Source: Sphingomonas aracearum (GTDB lineage Bacteria; Pseudomonadota; Alphaproteobacteria; Sphingomonadales; Sphingomonadaceae). Taken from it: 64,000 bases of DNA. This document shows, piece after piece, positions 31,161-41,452 of the stretch; the stretch's first letter is position 1; each line of letters opens with the position of its first letter. A model generated the notes under the pieces. It was not told where the DNA came from, did no database searches, and saw only the letters and a program-made list of their open reading frames with translations. Both the position numbers and the translations under genes were made by a program. The stretch is taken from assembly GCF_003345355.1 (NCBI RefSeq), contig NZ_QQNB01000002.1, positions 310,001 through 374,000 of the forward strand, in the 5' to 3' direction.

Positions 31161-31329
31161 GCCGGTGGCGGGTACTGCCAGGTGCGAGCCTTCGAGCATC
31201 CCTGAGGCTATTCATCATCCAAGGGGGCTGTCCCTGTTAGGATCCTGGTCCGAAGCACATGGTCCCCACCTGACGTTTTGGGCGTCAGTGGATCTTCTGG
31301 CAAACGGCCATGGCGGTCCCGCCACCGCT
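31161..31329 (+). ncRNA. ssrS: 6S RNA
   Basis: 6S RNA imitates an open promoter and sequesters the housekeeping RNA polymerase. The position between zapA and the 5-FTHF cyclo-ligase gene is the conserved site in proteobacteria. A terminal stem is visible: GGTGGCGGG (31164-31172) pairs perfectly with CCCGCCACC (31318-31326), extended inward by ACTGCCA against TGGCGGT. The 5' bubble strand contains GAGCATCCCTGAGGC, typical of alphaproteobacterial 6S RNA. The ends are approximate. It starts 3 bases after zapA and ends about 7 bases before the next ATG. Confidence 0.88.
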
Positions 31330-31336
31330 CTCCATC

Positions 31337-31879
31337 ATGGATAAGAAGGCCCTGCGGGCGCGCCTGCGCGGGCTGCGCGACGCCTTCGTGGCGGAACACC
31401 GCCCCTCGCTCGCGGCTCCTGCGGCCTTTCTCCGCCGCCTGCAGCCTGGCCTCGTGATCGCCAGCTACATGCCCCTGGGCAGCGAGGCGGACCCCGCCCC
31501 CCTCGTCCGCGCCGCGCTCGCGGCCGGGTGCACGATCGCCCTGCCCCATGTGGTCGATCGCGCCACGCCGATCCGCTTCGTTGCCTGGCAGCAAGGCGCG
31601 GCGCTCGTCGCCGGGCCGTTCGGCTTGTCGCAGCCGGGCGCCGAGGCCGGCACGGTAGCGCCGGACATCATCCTCACGCCCCTTCTCGGCTTCGATCGCG
31701 CGGGCAACCGGCTGGGCCAGGGCGCAGGCCATTACGACCGGGCGTTCGTCGCCCACCCCGATGCATGGCGTGTGGGGTTGGCCTGGTCCGTCCAGGAGGT
31801 GCCCGCACTTCCCGCCGATCCCTGGGACGTGCCGCTGCACGCCCTTCTTACCGAACGCGAATGGATTGCCCTGTCATGA
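31337..31879 (+). CDS. ygfA: 5-formyltetrahydrofolate cyclo-ligase
   Basis: This 180-residue enzyme converts 5-formyltetrahydrofolate to methenyltetrahydrofolate using ATP. The family landmark is LTPLLGFDRAGNRLGQGAGHYDR (residues of about 118-140), and the N-terminus has the basic KKALRARLRGLR. ATG 31337 is used because an earlier in-frame ATG (31310) lies inside the 6S RNA terminal stem. No Shine-Dalgarno sequence is seen; the message would begin with, or be cut from, the 6S precursor. The stop overlaps the DUF2842 start (ATGA). Confidence 0.92.
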   Translation: MDKKALRARLRGLRDAFVAEHRPSLAAPAAFLRRLQPGLVIASYMPLGSEADPAPLVRAALAAGCTIALPHVVDRATPIRFVAWQQGAALVAGPFGLSQPGAEAGTVAPDIILTPLLGFDRAGNRLGQGAGHYDRAFVAHPDAWRVGLAWSVQEVPALPADPWDVPLHALLTEREWIALS

Positions 31880-32088
31880 CCCCAAGCTGGCGCAAGCCCG
31901 TCGGAATGCTGATATTGCTCGCCCTGATCGCGATCTGGGTGGTGCTGGTCGCCAGCCTCTCGCCGATCGTCGGCGGATGGCACTGGCTGCTGCAGCTCGG
32001 CTTCTACCTTGTCGCGGGCGTGGTCTGGCTCTGGCTGATGCCGATGCGCCGGCTGCTGTTGTGGATGGAAACGGGGCGCTGGCGCTGA
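31876..32088 (+). CDS. DUF2842 small membrane protein
   Basis: This 70-residue protein has two membrane helices (about residues 9-29 and 38-56, the second ending in VWLWLMPMRRLLLWM). The basic N-terminus TPSWRKP and the LMPMRRLL motif are typical of DUF2842. The function is unknown. It is coupled to the cyclo-ligase gene by a 4-base overlap. Confidence 0.85.
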   Translation: MTPSWRKPVGMLILLALIAIWVVLVASLSPIVGGWHWLLQLGFYLVAGVVWLWLMPMRRLLLWMETGRWR

Positions 32089-32105
32089 CCGGCGCCGCAG
32101 TTTTT
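32080..32105 (+). terminator. Probable intrinsic terminator after the zapA-6S-DUF2842 unit
   Basis: GGCGC (32081-32085) pairs with GCGCC (32092-32096) around a short loop, and TTTTT follows at 32101-32105. The stem is short and overlaps the stop codon of DUF2842, so strength is uncertain. Confidence 0.45.
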
Positions 32106-32171
32106 CCGAACGACCATTTTCTGTAACAGCAATCGCTTATGGGCCATTCCTGCGTACCGAAAGGCAGGGAA

Positions 32172-32248
<77 letters not shown>

Positions 32249-32270
32249 TGAAAGCGTTGAGGCGCGCCAA

Positions 32271-33482
32271 CTAGGCGACGCCTCCGGGGGTGTCAACAGC
32301 GCCGGGCGAAATTTCCTGCGATACCCGCGAACCGCCCCGGTGCTGCTGGGTCAGCGTACCGTGTTCGAACAGGAATCCGGCGATGTCCGGCTTGCCCGCG
32401 GCACGTGCAACCGTCTGCAGGATGATGAGCAGCGGCACCGCCAGCACGGCGCCCGCCGTTCCCCACACCCAGCCCCAGAAGCTCAGCGAAATGAGGATCA
32501 GCACCGGGTTGATCGTCAGGCGATGGCCCACGATCAGCGGCGTGAACACGTTCGCCTCGACGAGGTGGCAGCCGACCATGATCGCCGCGGGAGCCAGCGC
32601 GATCCACACGTCGGTGAAGGTCATCAACCCGCCGATCGCCAGCAGCAGGGCCGCCACGATCGGTCCGAAATACGGCACATAGTTGAGGAGCGCCGCGATG
32701 CCGCCCCACATCAGCGGATACGGCATGCCGAGCATCCACAGCGCAAAGGCGATAATGCCGCCCAGCGTGAGATTGATCGCGGTGATGGTGCCGAGATAGG
32801 CGGAAACGTCGTCCACCACGTTCTGGATCACACGGGCGGTCGCCATCGCGCCGCCGAAACTCGCGCGATTGCTGATCGTCTCGCGCCGCATCCGGGTCCA
32901 GTGCGAGAGAAAGAAATAAACCACCAGCACACCGAACACGACCTGCACGATCGCGGTCGGCGCGGAGGTCGCGGCCAGTTCCAGGATGGAGCTTGGCGGG
33001 GCGACGGCGGCGCTCGTCTGCTTGGGCACAGGACCGGAGGCGAGGTGCCGGATCGTGCGGTTCACGTACTTCTCCAGGCTCGAATACAGGTCGAGCAGCG
33101 GCTGGAGGTTGGACTGGATGCGATCGAGCCGCTCCGGCAGCAGGCGGAAGAACTCGGTCGCCGGAACGATGATCGCCGCCAGCGCGATGTTCGCCGCGAT
33201 CAGGAACAGCAGCACGCAGATCAAGGCGGCAAGCGGCGACGGCACGCGATTGCGCTCCAGCCATTCGAGCACCGGCACCAGGGCAATGGCGATGACCAGC
33301 GAGATGGTGGTCGGCAGGAAGAACTCGGCACCGGATTTCAGCGCGAACGGCAGGCCGACCACCAGGCCGATGCCGGCGATCAGCGTCAGTGCGGCGAGCA
33401 GGCGATCGCGGCGAATGGCCACCCGCGCCTCCTCGTCGGACACTGCGACAATCTCTCCCAAGGTCTCGTTCCGATCCGCCAC
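32271..33482 (-). CDS. AI-2E family (PerM-type) transporter
   Basis: This 403-residue inner-membrane protein has about seven to eight helices and the family pattern. Paired N-terminal helices (LLAALTLIAGIGLVVGLPFAL and TISLVIAIALVPVLEWLE) precede a periplasmic helical domain of about residues 105-170. The conserved core LWMLGMPYPLMWGGIAALLNYVPYFGP and a C-terminal WGWVWGTAGAVLAVPLLI follow. Substrates in this family vary and are mostly unproven. The GTG start at 33482 has AGGAGG 7 bases upstream. It is divergent from glpK. Confidence 0.88.
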   Translation of the reverse strand: MADRNETLGEIVAVSDEEARVAIRRDRLLAALTLIAGIGLVVGLPFALKSGAEFFLPTTISLVIAIALVPVLEWLERNRVPSPLAALICVLLFLIAANIALAAIIVPATEFFRLLPERLDRIQSNLQPLLDLYSSLEKYVNRTIRHLASGPVPKQTSAAVAPPSSILELAATSAPTAIVQVVFGVLVVYFFLSHWTRMRRETISNRASFGGAMATARVIQNVVDDVSAYLGTITAINLTLGGIIAFALWMLGMPYPLMWGGIAALLNYVPYFGPIVAALLLAIGGLMTFTDVWIALAPAAIMVGCHLVEANVFTPLIVGHRLTINPVLILISLSFWGWVWGTAGAVLAVPLLIILQTVARAAGKPDIAGFLFEHGTLTQQHRGGSRVSQEISPGAVDTPGGVA

Positions 33483-33527
33483 GCTGTCCTCCTGCCCGCG
33501 ATCCTAGCGCGCGCACCTCATCGCGGC

Positions 33528-33533
33528 TAGCAT
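33528..33533 (+). promoter_or_regulatory. -10-like element 6 bases before glpK
   Basis: TAGCAT at 33528-33533 is followed by CGCGCC and ATG 33540, the same layout as at the Hpt gene. A -35 at the usual distance is not recognisable, so an activator may be needed, or the match may be chance. Confidence 0.35.
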
Positions 33534-33539
33534 CGCGCC

Positions 33540-35000
33540 ATGGGAGAGTTGCTGCTGGTTCTGGACGAGGGCACCACCTCGACGCGCGCGATGCTATTCG
33601 CCCCGGACGGGCGCTGTTGCGGTTGTGCGCAGGAGGCGATCACGCAGCATCACCCCGGGCCGGGGCTGGTCGAGCATGATGCGGCGGAGATCTGGCGCAA
33701 GACGCATCGGGTCGCCTCGGCCATGGTGCGGCAGGCAGGTGGCGGCGCGCGGATCGCCGCGATCGGCATCGCCAACCAGCGCGAGACGGTGGTGTTCTGG
33801 GATCGTGTGTCCGGCGAGCCGCTGGCTCCGGCGCTGGTATGGCAGGACCGGCGGACGGCCGAGCTGTGCCGTGCGCTCAGGGAAGACGGGCACGAGCCCG
33901 CGATGCAGGCCAAGACCGGGCTGCTGCTGGACCCCTATTTTTCCGCCTCCAAGATCGCCTGGGCGATGCGGAACTGGCCGCAACTGGCGGAAGCCGGGGA
34001 TCGCCTGGCGATCGGCACGGTGGAAAGCTGGCTGGTGTGGAAGCTGACCGGCGGCCTGCACGTCACCGATGCCACCAACGCCAGCCGGACGGGGCTGATG
34101 GCGATCGCCAGCGGTGCGTGGGACGATGCGCTGCTCGACCTGTTCGACGTGCCCCGCCAGGCCCTGCCGGAGATCGTCGATTGCGCAGGGCCGTTCGGCG
34201 AAACGCACGCTTTCGGCGATCCCATCGCGATCTGCGGGCTGGCCGGGGACCAACAGGCGGCGACGATCGGCCAAACCTGCCTCTCGCCGGGCGAAAGCAA
34301 GGCGACGTTCGGCACCGGCGCCTTCATCCTCACGCAATATGGCGCGCGCGTTCCCACCTCCCGCCACCGCCTGCTGTCCACCGTCGCCTGGCAACTTTCC
34401 GGGCGGCGGGCCTATGCGCTGGAAGGTTCGGTGTTCGTCGCGGGCAGCCTGGTGCAATGGCTGCGCGACTCGCTGGGCCTGATCGGCAGCGCGGCCGAGA
34501 CGGAAGCGCTCGCCCGCTCGGTACCGGACAGCGGCGGGGTGATGCTCGTCCCCGCCCTGGCGGGTCTCGGCGCGCCGTGGTGGGCGCCGGAGGCGAAAGC
34601 GGCGCTCACCGGACTTACCTTCGCTTCCGGCAAGGCCCATCTGGTGCGCGCGGCGCTGGAGGCGATGGCCAATCAGACACACGACCTGAAGACCGCCTTT
34701 GCCGCCGATGGTGCCGACTGGCACAGGCTGCGCATCGATGGCGGCATGGTCGCCAACGACTGGATGGCGCAGGACCTTGCGGACCTGCTCGACATTCCGG
34801 TGGAACGGCCCGCCTTTATCGAGACCACGGCGCTGGGCGCGGCCATGCTGGCGGGGCTAGGCGCGGGCCTGTTCGCCGATCTGGAGGAGGCTGCCGGCAT
34901 GCGAGGACCGGTCGAGACCTTCCTCCCCAGCCTGGAAGCGAACCGCCGCGAAACCCGTCTTGCCGACTGGGCCCGAGCAGTCCGCTCGGTGATCGACTGA
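33540..35000 (+). CDS. glpK: Glycerol kinase
   Basis: This 486-residue FGGY-family kinase phosphorylates glycerol to sn-glycerol 3-phosphate. The N-terminal phosphate loop is LDEGTTSTRAMLF. Further signatures are IANQRETVVFWDR, VWQDRRT, GTVESWLVWKLTGG, KATFGTGAFIL and the C-terminal IDGGMVANDWMAQDLADLL. It has no adjacent glpF or glpD, so it is a stand-alone gene. There is no Shine-Dalgarno sequence before ATG 33540. It converges on the acyl-CoA ligase with 6 bases between the stops. Confidence 0.93.
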   Translation: MGELLLVLDEGTTSTRAMLFAPDGRCCGCAQEAITQHHPGPGLVEHDAAEIWRKTHRVASAMVRQAGGGARIAAIGIANQRETVVFWDRVSGEPLAPALVWQDRRTAELCRALREDGHEPAMQAKTGLLLDPYFSASKIAWAMRNWPQLAEAGDRLAIGTVESWLVWKLTGGLHVTDATNASRTGLMAIASGAWDDALLDLFDVPRQALPEIVDCAGPFGETHAFGDPIAICGLAGDQQAATIGQTCLSPGESKATFGTGAFILTQYGARVPTSRHRLLSTVAWQLSGRRAYALEGSVFVAGSLVQWLRDSLGLIGSAAETEALARSVPDSGGVMLVPALAGLGAPWWAPEAKAALTGLTFASGKAHLVRAALEAMANQTHDLKTAFAADGADWHRLRIDGGMVANDWMAQDLADLLDIPVERPAFIETTALGAAMLAGLGAGLFADLEEAAGMRGPVETFLPSLEANRRETRLADWARAVRSVID

Positions 35001-35006
35001 TACGCC

Positions 35007-36773
35007 TCAGGCCGCCGCTTCCAGCCGGTCGTCGAACAGGCCTTTCAGATCCTTTTTCAGGATCTTGCCGTTGGCGTTGCGCGGCAGGGTCTCGTGCACG
35101 AAGCGGATCGCCACCGGCACCTTGAAGCCGGCCAGACGCTCGCGCACCCAGGCCTGCAACTCGGCTTCGCTCGCCTCGCTGCCGGGCGCCAGGTGCACCA
35201 CGGCAGCGGGCTCCTCGCCCAGCGTGCGATGCGGCAGGCCGATCAGCGCGGCGTCGGTGACGGCGGGATGCTCGTACAGCGCATTCTCCACTTCCACCGA
35301 ATAGATGTTCTCGCCGCCGCGGATGATCATGTCCTTGGCCCGGTCCACGATGTAGAGGAAGCCTTCCTCGTCGATCCGCGCCAGATCGCCGGTGCGCACC
35401 CACCCGTCCAGGAAGGTCGCCGCGGTCGCTTCCGGCTTGTTCCAATAGCCTTTCACGATCATCGGCCCCTTGGCGTAGAGTTCGCCCACCTCGCCCCGGG
35501 GCAGCTCGGTCACGCCATCGTCGGCCAGGATGCGGATGTCGGCGACGGGCACGGCCGGCCCCGCCGAAGACGGCCGGTTGAGGTAGTCCTCGCTGGAATG
35601 GCTGGTGACGGTGGCCATGGTTTCCGTCATCCCCCAGCCGTTGCCGGGCAGCGCGCCGAACTCCTCGTGAATGCGCTTCACCAGTTCGGGTGCGGCCGGC
35701 GCGCCGCCATAAGCGATCGCCTCGATGCTGGAGAGATCGTATTTCGCGCGGTCGGGATGCTCGATCAGCTGCCAGGCGATGGTGGGCACGCCGCCGGTGA
35801 TGTTCACCCGCTCGCGCTCGATGATCTCCATTGCCTGCACCGTGTCCCACTTGCGCATGAAAACGAGCGTGTTGCCGGCCGCCATGGTGCCCATCAGGTT
35901 GGCGCTGCATGCCGTGACGTGGAACAGCGGAATGACCGTCAGCGCCTTGCGCGGCTGCGGCTCGGGCGGCAGTTCGCCGCGGCGCAGGAACGACCGCGCG
36001 GCCGCATAGCCGCCCGACAGGATGTTGGTCGCCAAGTTGCGATGGGTGCCCAGCGCGCCCTTCGGCGCTCCGGTGGTGCCGCTGGTGTAGAAGATCGTCG
36101 CATCGTCGTCGGGGCCGACCGCCACCTCCGGCAGGCCCTTATCGGCAAGGTCCGCCCATTCCGACGGCCGGCCAATGATCGCCTCCAGGGCCGAGAACCG
36201 TCCTTCCAGCGGAGCGCTGCCGCGGGCGACGAGAACGCGCTCCACCCCCGGCAGTGCGGCGCCGTGCTCGGCCAGTCGCTGGCAGCGTTCGGCATCGACG
36301 ATCAGGATCTTGGCGCCCGAGTCGCTGATGCCGTATTCCAGTTCCGGCGCGGTCCACCAGGCGTTGAGCGGCACCAGGATGGCGCCGATCGACACCGCCG
36401 CGAAGAACGCCACCGGCCATTCGTTGAGGTTGCGCATGGCCAGCGCCACCCGGTCACCCTTGGCGACACCCATCGCCTGCAACGCCCGGGCCAGCACGGC
36501 GGTGGCGCGGAAATTCGCCTCGAAGGTGACCCGGTCGTCCTCCAGGATGGTGAACTCCCGCTGGCCCCAGGCGCGCGAAGCATGGAGCAGCTGCGCGAGG
36601 TTGGCCGGCGCGTTCTTCCATACCTTTGTCGGCACGCCGCGGATCGGGATCGTCTCGATCTCGAACTTCTGGCCGGGCGCCGTCATCGCCGCCTCGATCT
36701 GCGGCAACGTCATCCTGGGCCAGGCGGGATCGAGCGCGACGAGCGGCTGGGTGTCCACGGCGAGTCTCTCCAT
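35007..36773 (-). CDS. AMP-forming acyl-CoA ligase
   Basis: This 588-residue adenylate-forming enzyme activates a carboxylic acid to its CoA thioester through an acyl-AMP. The phosphate loop is IFYTSGTTGAPKGALG (about residue 230). YGGAPAAPEL and GWGMTETMA (A5) follow, then YIVDRAKDMIIRGGENIY, and the catalytic lysine is in NGKILKKDLKG near the C-terminus. The substrate cannot be read from the sequence; the setting (acyl-CoA dehydrogenases, hydratase, thioesterase) points to a fatty, branched or cyclic acid. It is divergent from the serine hydrolase gene with 94 bases between the starts. Confidence 0.92.
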   Translation of the reverse strand: MERLAVDTQPLVALDPAWPRMTLPQIEAAMTAPGQKFEIETIPIRGVPTKVWKNAPANLAQLLHASRAWGQREFTILEDDRVTFEANFRATAVLARALQAMGVAKGDRVALAMRNLNEWPVAFFAAVSIGAILVPLNAWWTAPELEYGISDSGAKILIVDAERCQRLAEHGAALPGVERVLVARGSAPLEGRFSALEAIIGRPSEWADLADKGLPEVAVGPDDDATIFYTSGTTGAPKGALGTHRNLATNILSGGYAAARSFLRRGELPPEPQPRKALTVIPLFHVTACSANLMGTMAAGNTLVFMRKWDTVQAMEIIERERVNITGGVPTIAWQLIEHPDRAKYDLSSIEAIAYGGAPAAPELVKRIHEEFGALPGNGWGMTETMATVTSHSSEDYLNRPSSAGPAVPVADIRILADDGVTELPRGEVGELYAKGPMIVKGYWNKPEATAATFLDGWVRTGDLARIDEEGFLYIVDRAKDMIIRGGENIYSVEVENALYEHPAVTDAALIGLPHRTLGEEPAAVVHLAPGSEASEAELQAWVRERLAGFKVPVAIRFVHETLPRNANGKILKKDLKGLFDDRLEAAA

Positions 36774-36867
36774 GTTTCGGGTTTCGGTTATCCCGATTTC
36801 CGGTGCAGGTTAGTGTTGATTTGCGCGTTGCTCAAGGCAATAGAGGAACGGGTTTCGAATTAGAGGT

Positions 36868-38103
<1,236 letters not shown>

Positions 38104-38116
38104 CCAGGAGAGACAC

Positions 38117-40144
38117 ATGACCTCCCCCATCCGCACCGAACGGCACGGCGACGTGCTCGTCATCGTTTCCGACAATCCGCCGGTGAATGCACTGGGCGCG
38201 GCCGTCCGCGCCGGGCTGGACGCCGGCATCAAGGAAGCCGCGGGGGATGCCAGCATCGCCGCCGTGGTCATCCGCTGCGACGGGCGCACCTTCTTCGCGG
38301 GCGCCGACATCACCGAGTTCGGCAAGCCGATGCGCGGCCCGGGCCTGGGCGAAGTGATCGACACCATCGAGGCTTGCGGCAAGCCGGTGGTCGCCGCGAT
38401 CCACGGCACTGCCCTGGGCGGCGGGTGCGAGGTCGCGCTCGGCTGTCACTACCGCATCGCGGTGCCTTCCGCGAAGCTCGGCACGCCCGAGGTGAAGCTC
38501 GGCCTGCTGCCCGGCGCGGGCGGCACGCAGCGCCTGCCGCGCCTCGCCGGCGTGGCGCTCGCGCTGGAGATGACCGCCACTGGCAATCCGATCTCGGCGA
38601 AGAAGGCGCAGGAGGCCGGCCTTGTCGATCGGCTGGCCGGGGAGGACTCGCTGGAAGCCGATGCCCTCGCCTTTGCCAAGGAGGTCGCCGGCCATCGCCC
38701 GATCCCCCGCGCCTCCGAGCGCACCGTTGCCGCCGATCGGGAAGCGGTGGAAGCGTTCAGGAAAGCGAACGCCCGCAAGTTCCGCGGCTTCGACGCCCCC
38801 GCCGCGAACATCGCCTGCGTCGAGAAGGCCTCCTCCGGCGCGACCTTTGCCGAGGGCATCGCGTTCGAGCGCGAGCAGTTCACCAAGCTGATGGGCGGCA
38901 CGCAATCCGCCGCGCAACGCCACCTGTTCTTCGCCGAACGTCAGGCGGCCAAGGTGGACGACATTCCGGAGGGCACGCAGCTTCGCCCGATCAAGCGCGT
39001 CGGCGTGATCGGTGCCGGCACGATGGGCGGCGGCATCTCGATGAACTTCCTGCAGGCGGGCATCCCCGTCACCATCGTGGAGACCGCGCAGGAAGCGCTC
39101 GACCGCGGCACCGGCACGATCCGCAAGAACTACGAAGCATCGGCGGCCAAGGGCCGGTTCCAGCCCGAGCAGGTCGAGGCGATGATGGGCGCGCTCACCC
39201 CCACCCTTTCGCTGGACGATCTCAAGGAATGCGACCTCATCATCGAGGCGGTCTACGAGAACATGGACGTCAAGAAGGAGCTGTTCACGAAGCTCGACGC
39301 CATTGCCAAGCCCGGCGCGATCCTCGCCTCCAACACATCCTACCTCAACATCGACGAGATGGCCGCCGTCACCTCGCGCCCTGGCGACGTGATCGGCACC
39401 CACTTCTTCTCGCCCGCTAACGTGATGAAGCTCCTGGAAGTGGTCCGCGGCGCGCAGACCGCACCGGACGTGCTCGCCACGGTGATGGCGCTCGCCAAGC
39501 CGATCGGCAAGGTCGCGGTGGTCTCGGGCGTGTGCCCCGGCTTCATCGGCAACCGCATGCTCTCGCAGCGCCAGCAAGCGGCGAACGCCATGCTGATGCA
39601 GGGGGCCGATCCGGAGCAGATCGACCGCGTGCTGGTGGAGTTCGGCATGCCGATGGGGCCGTTCCAGATGGGCGATCTCGCCGGCGTCGATATCGGCTGG
39701 CACCGCGATCCGAACCGGATCGAGAGCATCCGCGACGCGCTCGCCGCGCGCGGCCGCTGGGGCCAGAAGACCAAGAAGGGCTGGTACGATTACGACGACA
39801 AGCGCAACCCCACGCCGTCGCCGGAGGTGAAGGAGATCATCGAGGATTTCCGCTCGCGATCCAACCTCCAGCGCCGCACCTTCACCGATGAGGAAATCCT
39901 CGCCGCCACGCTCTATCCGATGGTGAACGAGGGCGCGAAGATCCTCGACGAAGGCATGGCGCAGCGCGCGTCGGACATCGATGTGGTGTGGATCTACGGC
40001 TATGGCTGGCCGGTCTATCGCGGCGGCCCGATGTTCTGGGCGAACACCGTCGGCCTGGACAAGGTCGTCGCCGGGCTTGACGCCAACGACGTGCCGGTCG
40101 CGCCGATGCTCCGCCGCAAGGCCGAAGCGGGCGAGAAGTTCTGA
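38117..40144 (+). CDS. fadJ: Fused enoyl-CoA hydratase/3-hydroxyacyl-CoA dehydrogenase
   Basis: This 675-residue bifunctional beta-oxidation enzyme has an N-terminal crotonase domain with the oxyanion segment FAGADITEF, the two catalytic-Glu regions [12 protein letters not shown] and [18 protein letters not shown]. The NAD-binding dehydrogenase domain begins at about residue 294 with [13 protein letters not shown], and the C-terminal domain contains [22 protein letters not shown] lies 6 bases before ATG 38117, 13 bases after the hydrolase gene. No thiolase is encoded nearby. Confidence 0.94.
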   Translation: MTSPIRTERHGDVLVIVSDNPPVNALGAAVRAGLDAGIKEAAGDASIAAVVIRCDGRTFFAGADITEFGKPMRGPGLGEVIDTIEACGKPVVAAIHGTALGGGCEVALGCHYRIAVPSAKLGTPEVKLGLLPGAGGTQRLPRLAGVALALEMTATGNPISAKKAQEAGLVDRLAGEDSLEADALAFAKEVAGHRPIPRASERTVAADREAVEAFRKANARKFRGFDAPAANIACVEKASSGATFAEGIAFEREQFTKLMGGTQSAAQRHLFFAERQAAKVDDIPEGTQLRPIKRVGVIGAGTMGGGISMNFLQAGIPVTIVETAQEALDRGTGTIRKNYEASAAKGRFQPEQVEAMMGALTPTLSLDDLKECDLIIEAVYENMDVKKELFTKLDAIAKPGAILASNTSYLNIDEMAAVTSRPGDVIGTHFFSPANVMKLLEVVRGAQTAPDVLATVMALAKPIGKVAVVSGVCPGFIGNRMLSQRQQAANAMLMQGADPEQIDRVLVEFGMPMGPFQMGDLAGVDIGWHRDPNRIESIRDALAARGRWGQKTKKGWYDYDDKRNPTPSPEVKEIIEDFRSRSNLQRRTFTDEEILAATLYPMVNEGAKILDEGMAQRASDIDVVWIYGYGWPVYRGGPMFWANTVGLDKVVAGLDANDVPVAPMLRRKAEAGEKF

Positions 40145-40154
40145 GGGGATGACG

Positions 40155-41342
40155 ATGACCGATCTCGACACCTTCCGCGCCGAAACCCGCGCCTGGCTGG
40201 AGGAGAACGTGCCCGCCTCCATGCGCGAGCCCGTCCGATCCGATAGCGACGCCAATTGGGGTGGGCGCAAGGCGGATTACTCGAAGAACCCCGATCAGAA
40301 GCTCTACATGGACCGAATGGCCAGCCGCGGCTGGACGGTGCCGGATTGGCCCAAGGCCTATGGTGGCGGCGGCCTGTCGCCCGCGGAATCCAAGGTCCTG
40401 CGCGAAGAGATGGGGCGAATAACCGCCCGCAACCCGCTCAACTCGTTCGGTATTTCCATGCTCGGACCGGCGCTGCTGAAATACGGCACGGAGGAGCAGA
40501 AGCTCGAGCACCTGCCCAGAATCGCGCGCGGCGAGATCCGCTGGTGCCAGGGCTATTCGGAGCCGAACGCCGGCTCCGATCTGGCGGGCTTGCAGACTTC
40601 GGCCGAAGACGCGGGCGACCATTATATCGTCAACGGCCAGAAGGTCTGGACTTCCTACGCCGACAAGGCCGACTGGATCTTCTGCCTCGTCCGCACGGAC
40701 AAGACGAGGAAGCAGGGCGGCATCAGCTTCGTCCTGTTCGACATGGACTCGCCCGGCGTCTCGACCAAGCCGATCCTCCTCATCAGCGGCTATTCGCCCT
40801 TCTGCGAAACCTTCTTCGACAATGTGAAGGTGCCCAAGGCCAACCTCATCTACGAGGAGAACAAGGGCTGGGACGTCGCCAAATACCTGCTCGGCCACGA
40901 GCGCGAGATGATCTCGGGCATGGGTCTGGCCGGCCCCGGCGGCAACCCGCTGATCGACGGCGCCGTCGCCACGATCGGTCTGGACGAGAGCGGTCGGCTT
41001 GCCGATCCGATCCTGCGCGCCGAGCTCGCGTTGTTCGAGGTTCGCGCAAAGGCGTTCGGCGCCATGTCCGAGCGGTTCATCGATGAACTGAAAGCCGGTC
41101 AGGCGCACCCCGCGCAGCCCAGCATGATGAAATATTACGGGACGGAGCTGAACAAGGCGCGCAACGAGTTGGTCATGGCGGCCGGCGGCTCGGACGCGCT
41201 GGAATGGGAAAGCGAGCGGTCGGGCGGGGGCGGCAAGGCGCGCGCCTGGCTCCGCACGAAGGCGAACTCGATCGAGGGCGGCACCAGCGAAGTGCAGCTC
41301 AACATCATCGCCAAGCGCATCCTCGACCTGCCGAGCGCGTAG
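40155..41342 (+). CDS. Acyl-CoA dehydrogenase, catalytic-subunit-like
   Basis: This 395-residue flavoprotein dehydrogenates an acyl-CoA at C2-C3 and passes electrons to ETF. Motifs are WCQGYSEPNAGSDLAGLQT and DHYIVNGQKVWTS for FAD, and the C-terminal IEGGTSEVQLNIIAKRIL with the Glu in the catalytic position. ATG 40155 is preferred to ATG 40149 because GAGGGG lies 6 bases before it. It is followed, across a palindromic repeat, by a second dehydrogenase lacking that Glu; the two may form a heteromeric enzyme. Confidence 0.92.
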   Translation: MTDLDTFRAETRAWLEENVPASMREPVRSDSDANWGGRKADYSKNPDQKLYMDRMASRGWTVPDWPKAYGGGGLSPAESKVLREEMGRITARNPLNSFGISMLGPALLKYGTEEQKLEHLPRIARGEIRWCQGYSEPNAGSDLAGLQTSAEDAGDHYIVNGQKVWTSYADKADWIFCLVRTDKTRKQGGISFVLFDMDSPGVSTKPILLISGYSPFCETFFDNVKVPKANLIYEENKGWDVAKYLLGHEREMISGMGLAGPGGNPLIDGAVATIGLDESGRLADPILRAELALFEVRAKAFGAMSERFIDELKAGQAHPAQPSMMKYYGTELNKARNELVMAAGGSDALEWESERSGGGGKARAWLRTKANSIEGGTSEVQLNIIAKRILDLPSA

Positions 41343-41350
41343 CCACACCC

Positions 41351-41436
41351 GTCACCCCGGCTGGTGCCGGGGTCCATTTTTCCACCAGCGTGTCGCCTGC
41401 GAGACGCGGTGGACCCTGGCACAAGGCCGGGGTGAC
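41351..41436. repeat. Sphingomonad palindromic intergenic repeat (CACCCCGGC family)
   Basis: The left arm GTCACCCCGGC...GCCGGGGTCCA (41351-41376) is mirrored by TGGACCCTGGC...GCCGGGGTGAC (41410-41436), making a long imperfect hairpin between two acyl-CoA dehydrogenase genes. The core hairpin recurs at 56973-56992. Such elements are typical REP-like intergenic repeats of sphingomonads. Confidence 0.8.
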
Positions 41437-41452
41437 GCACAGGAACAACCCC

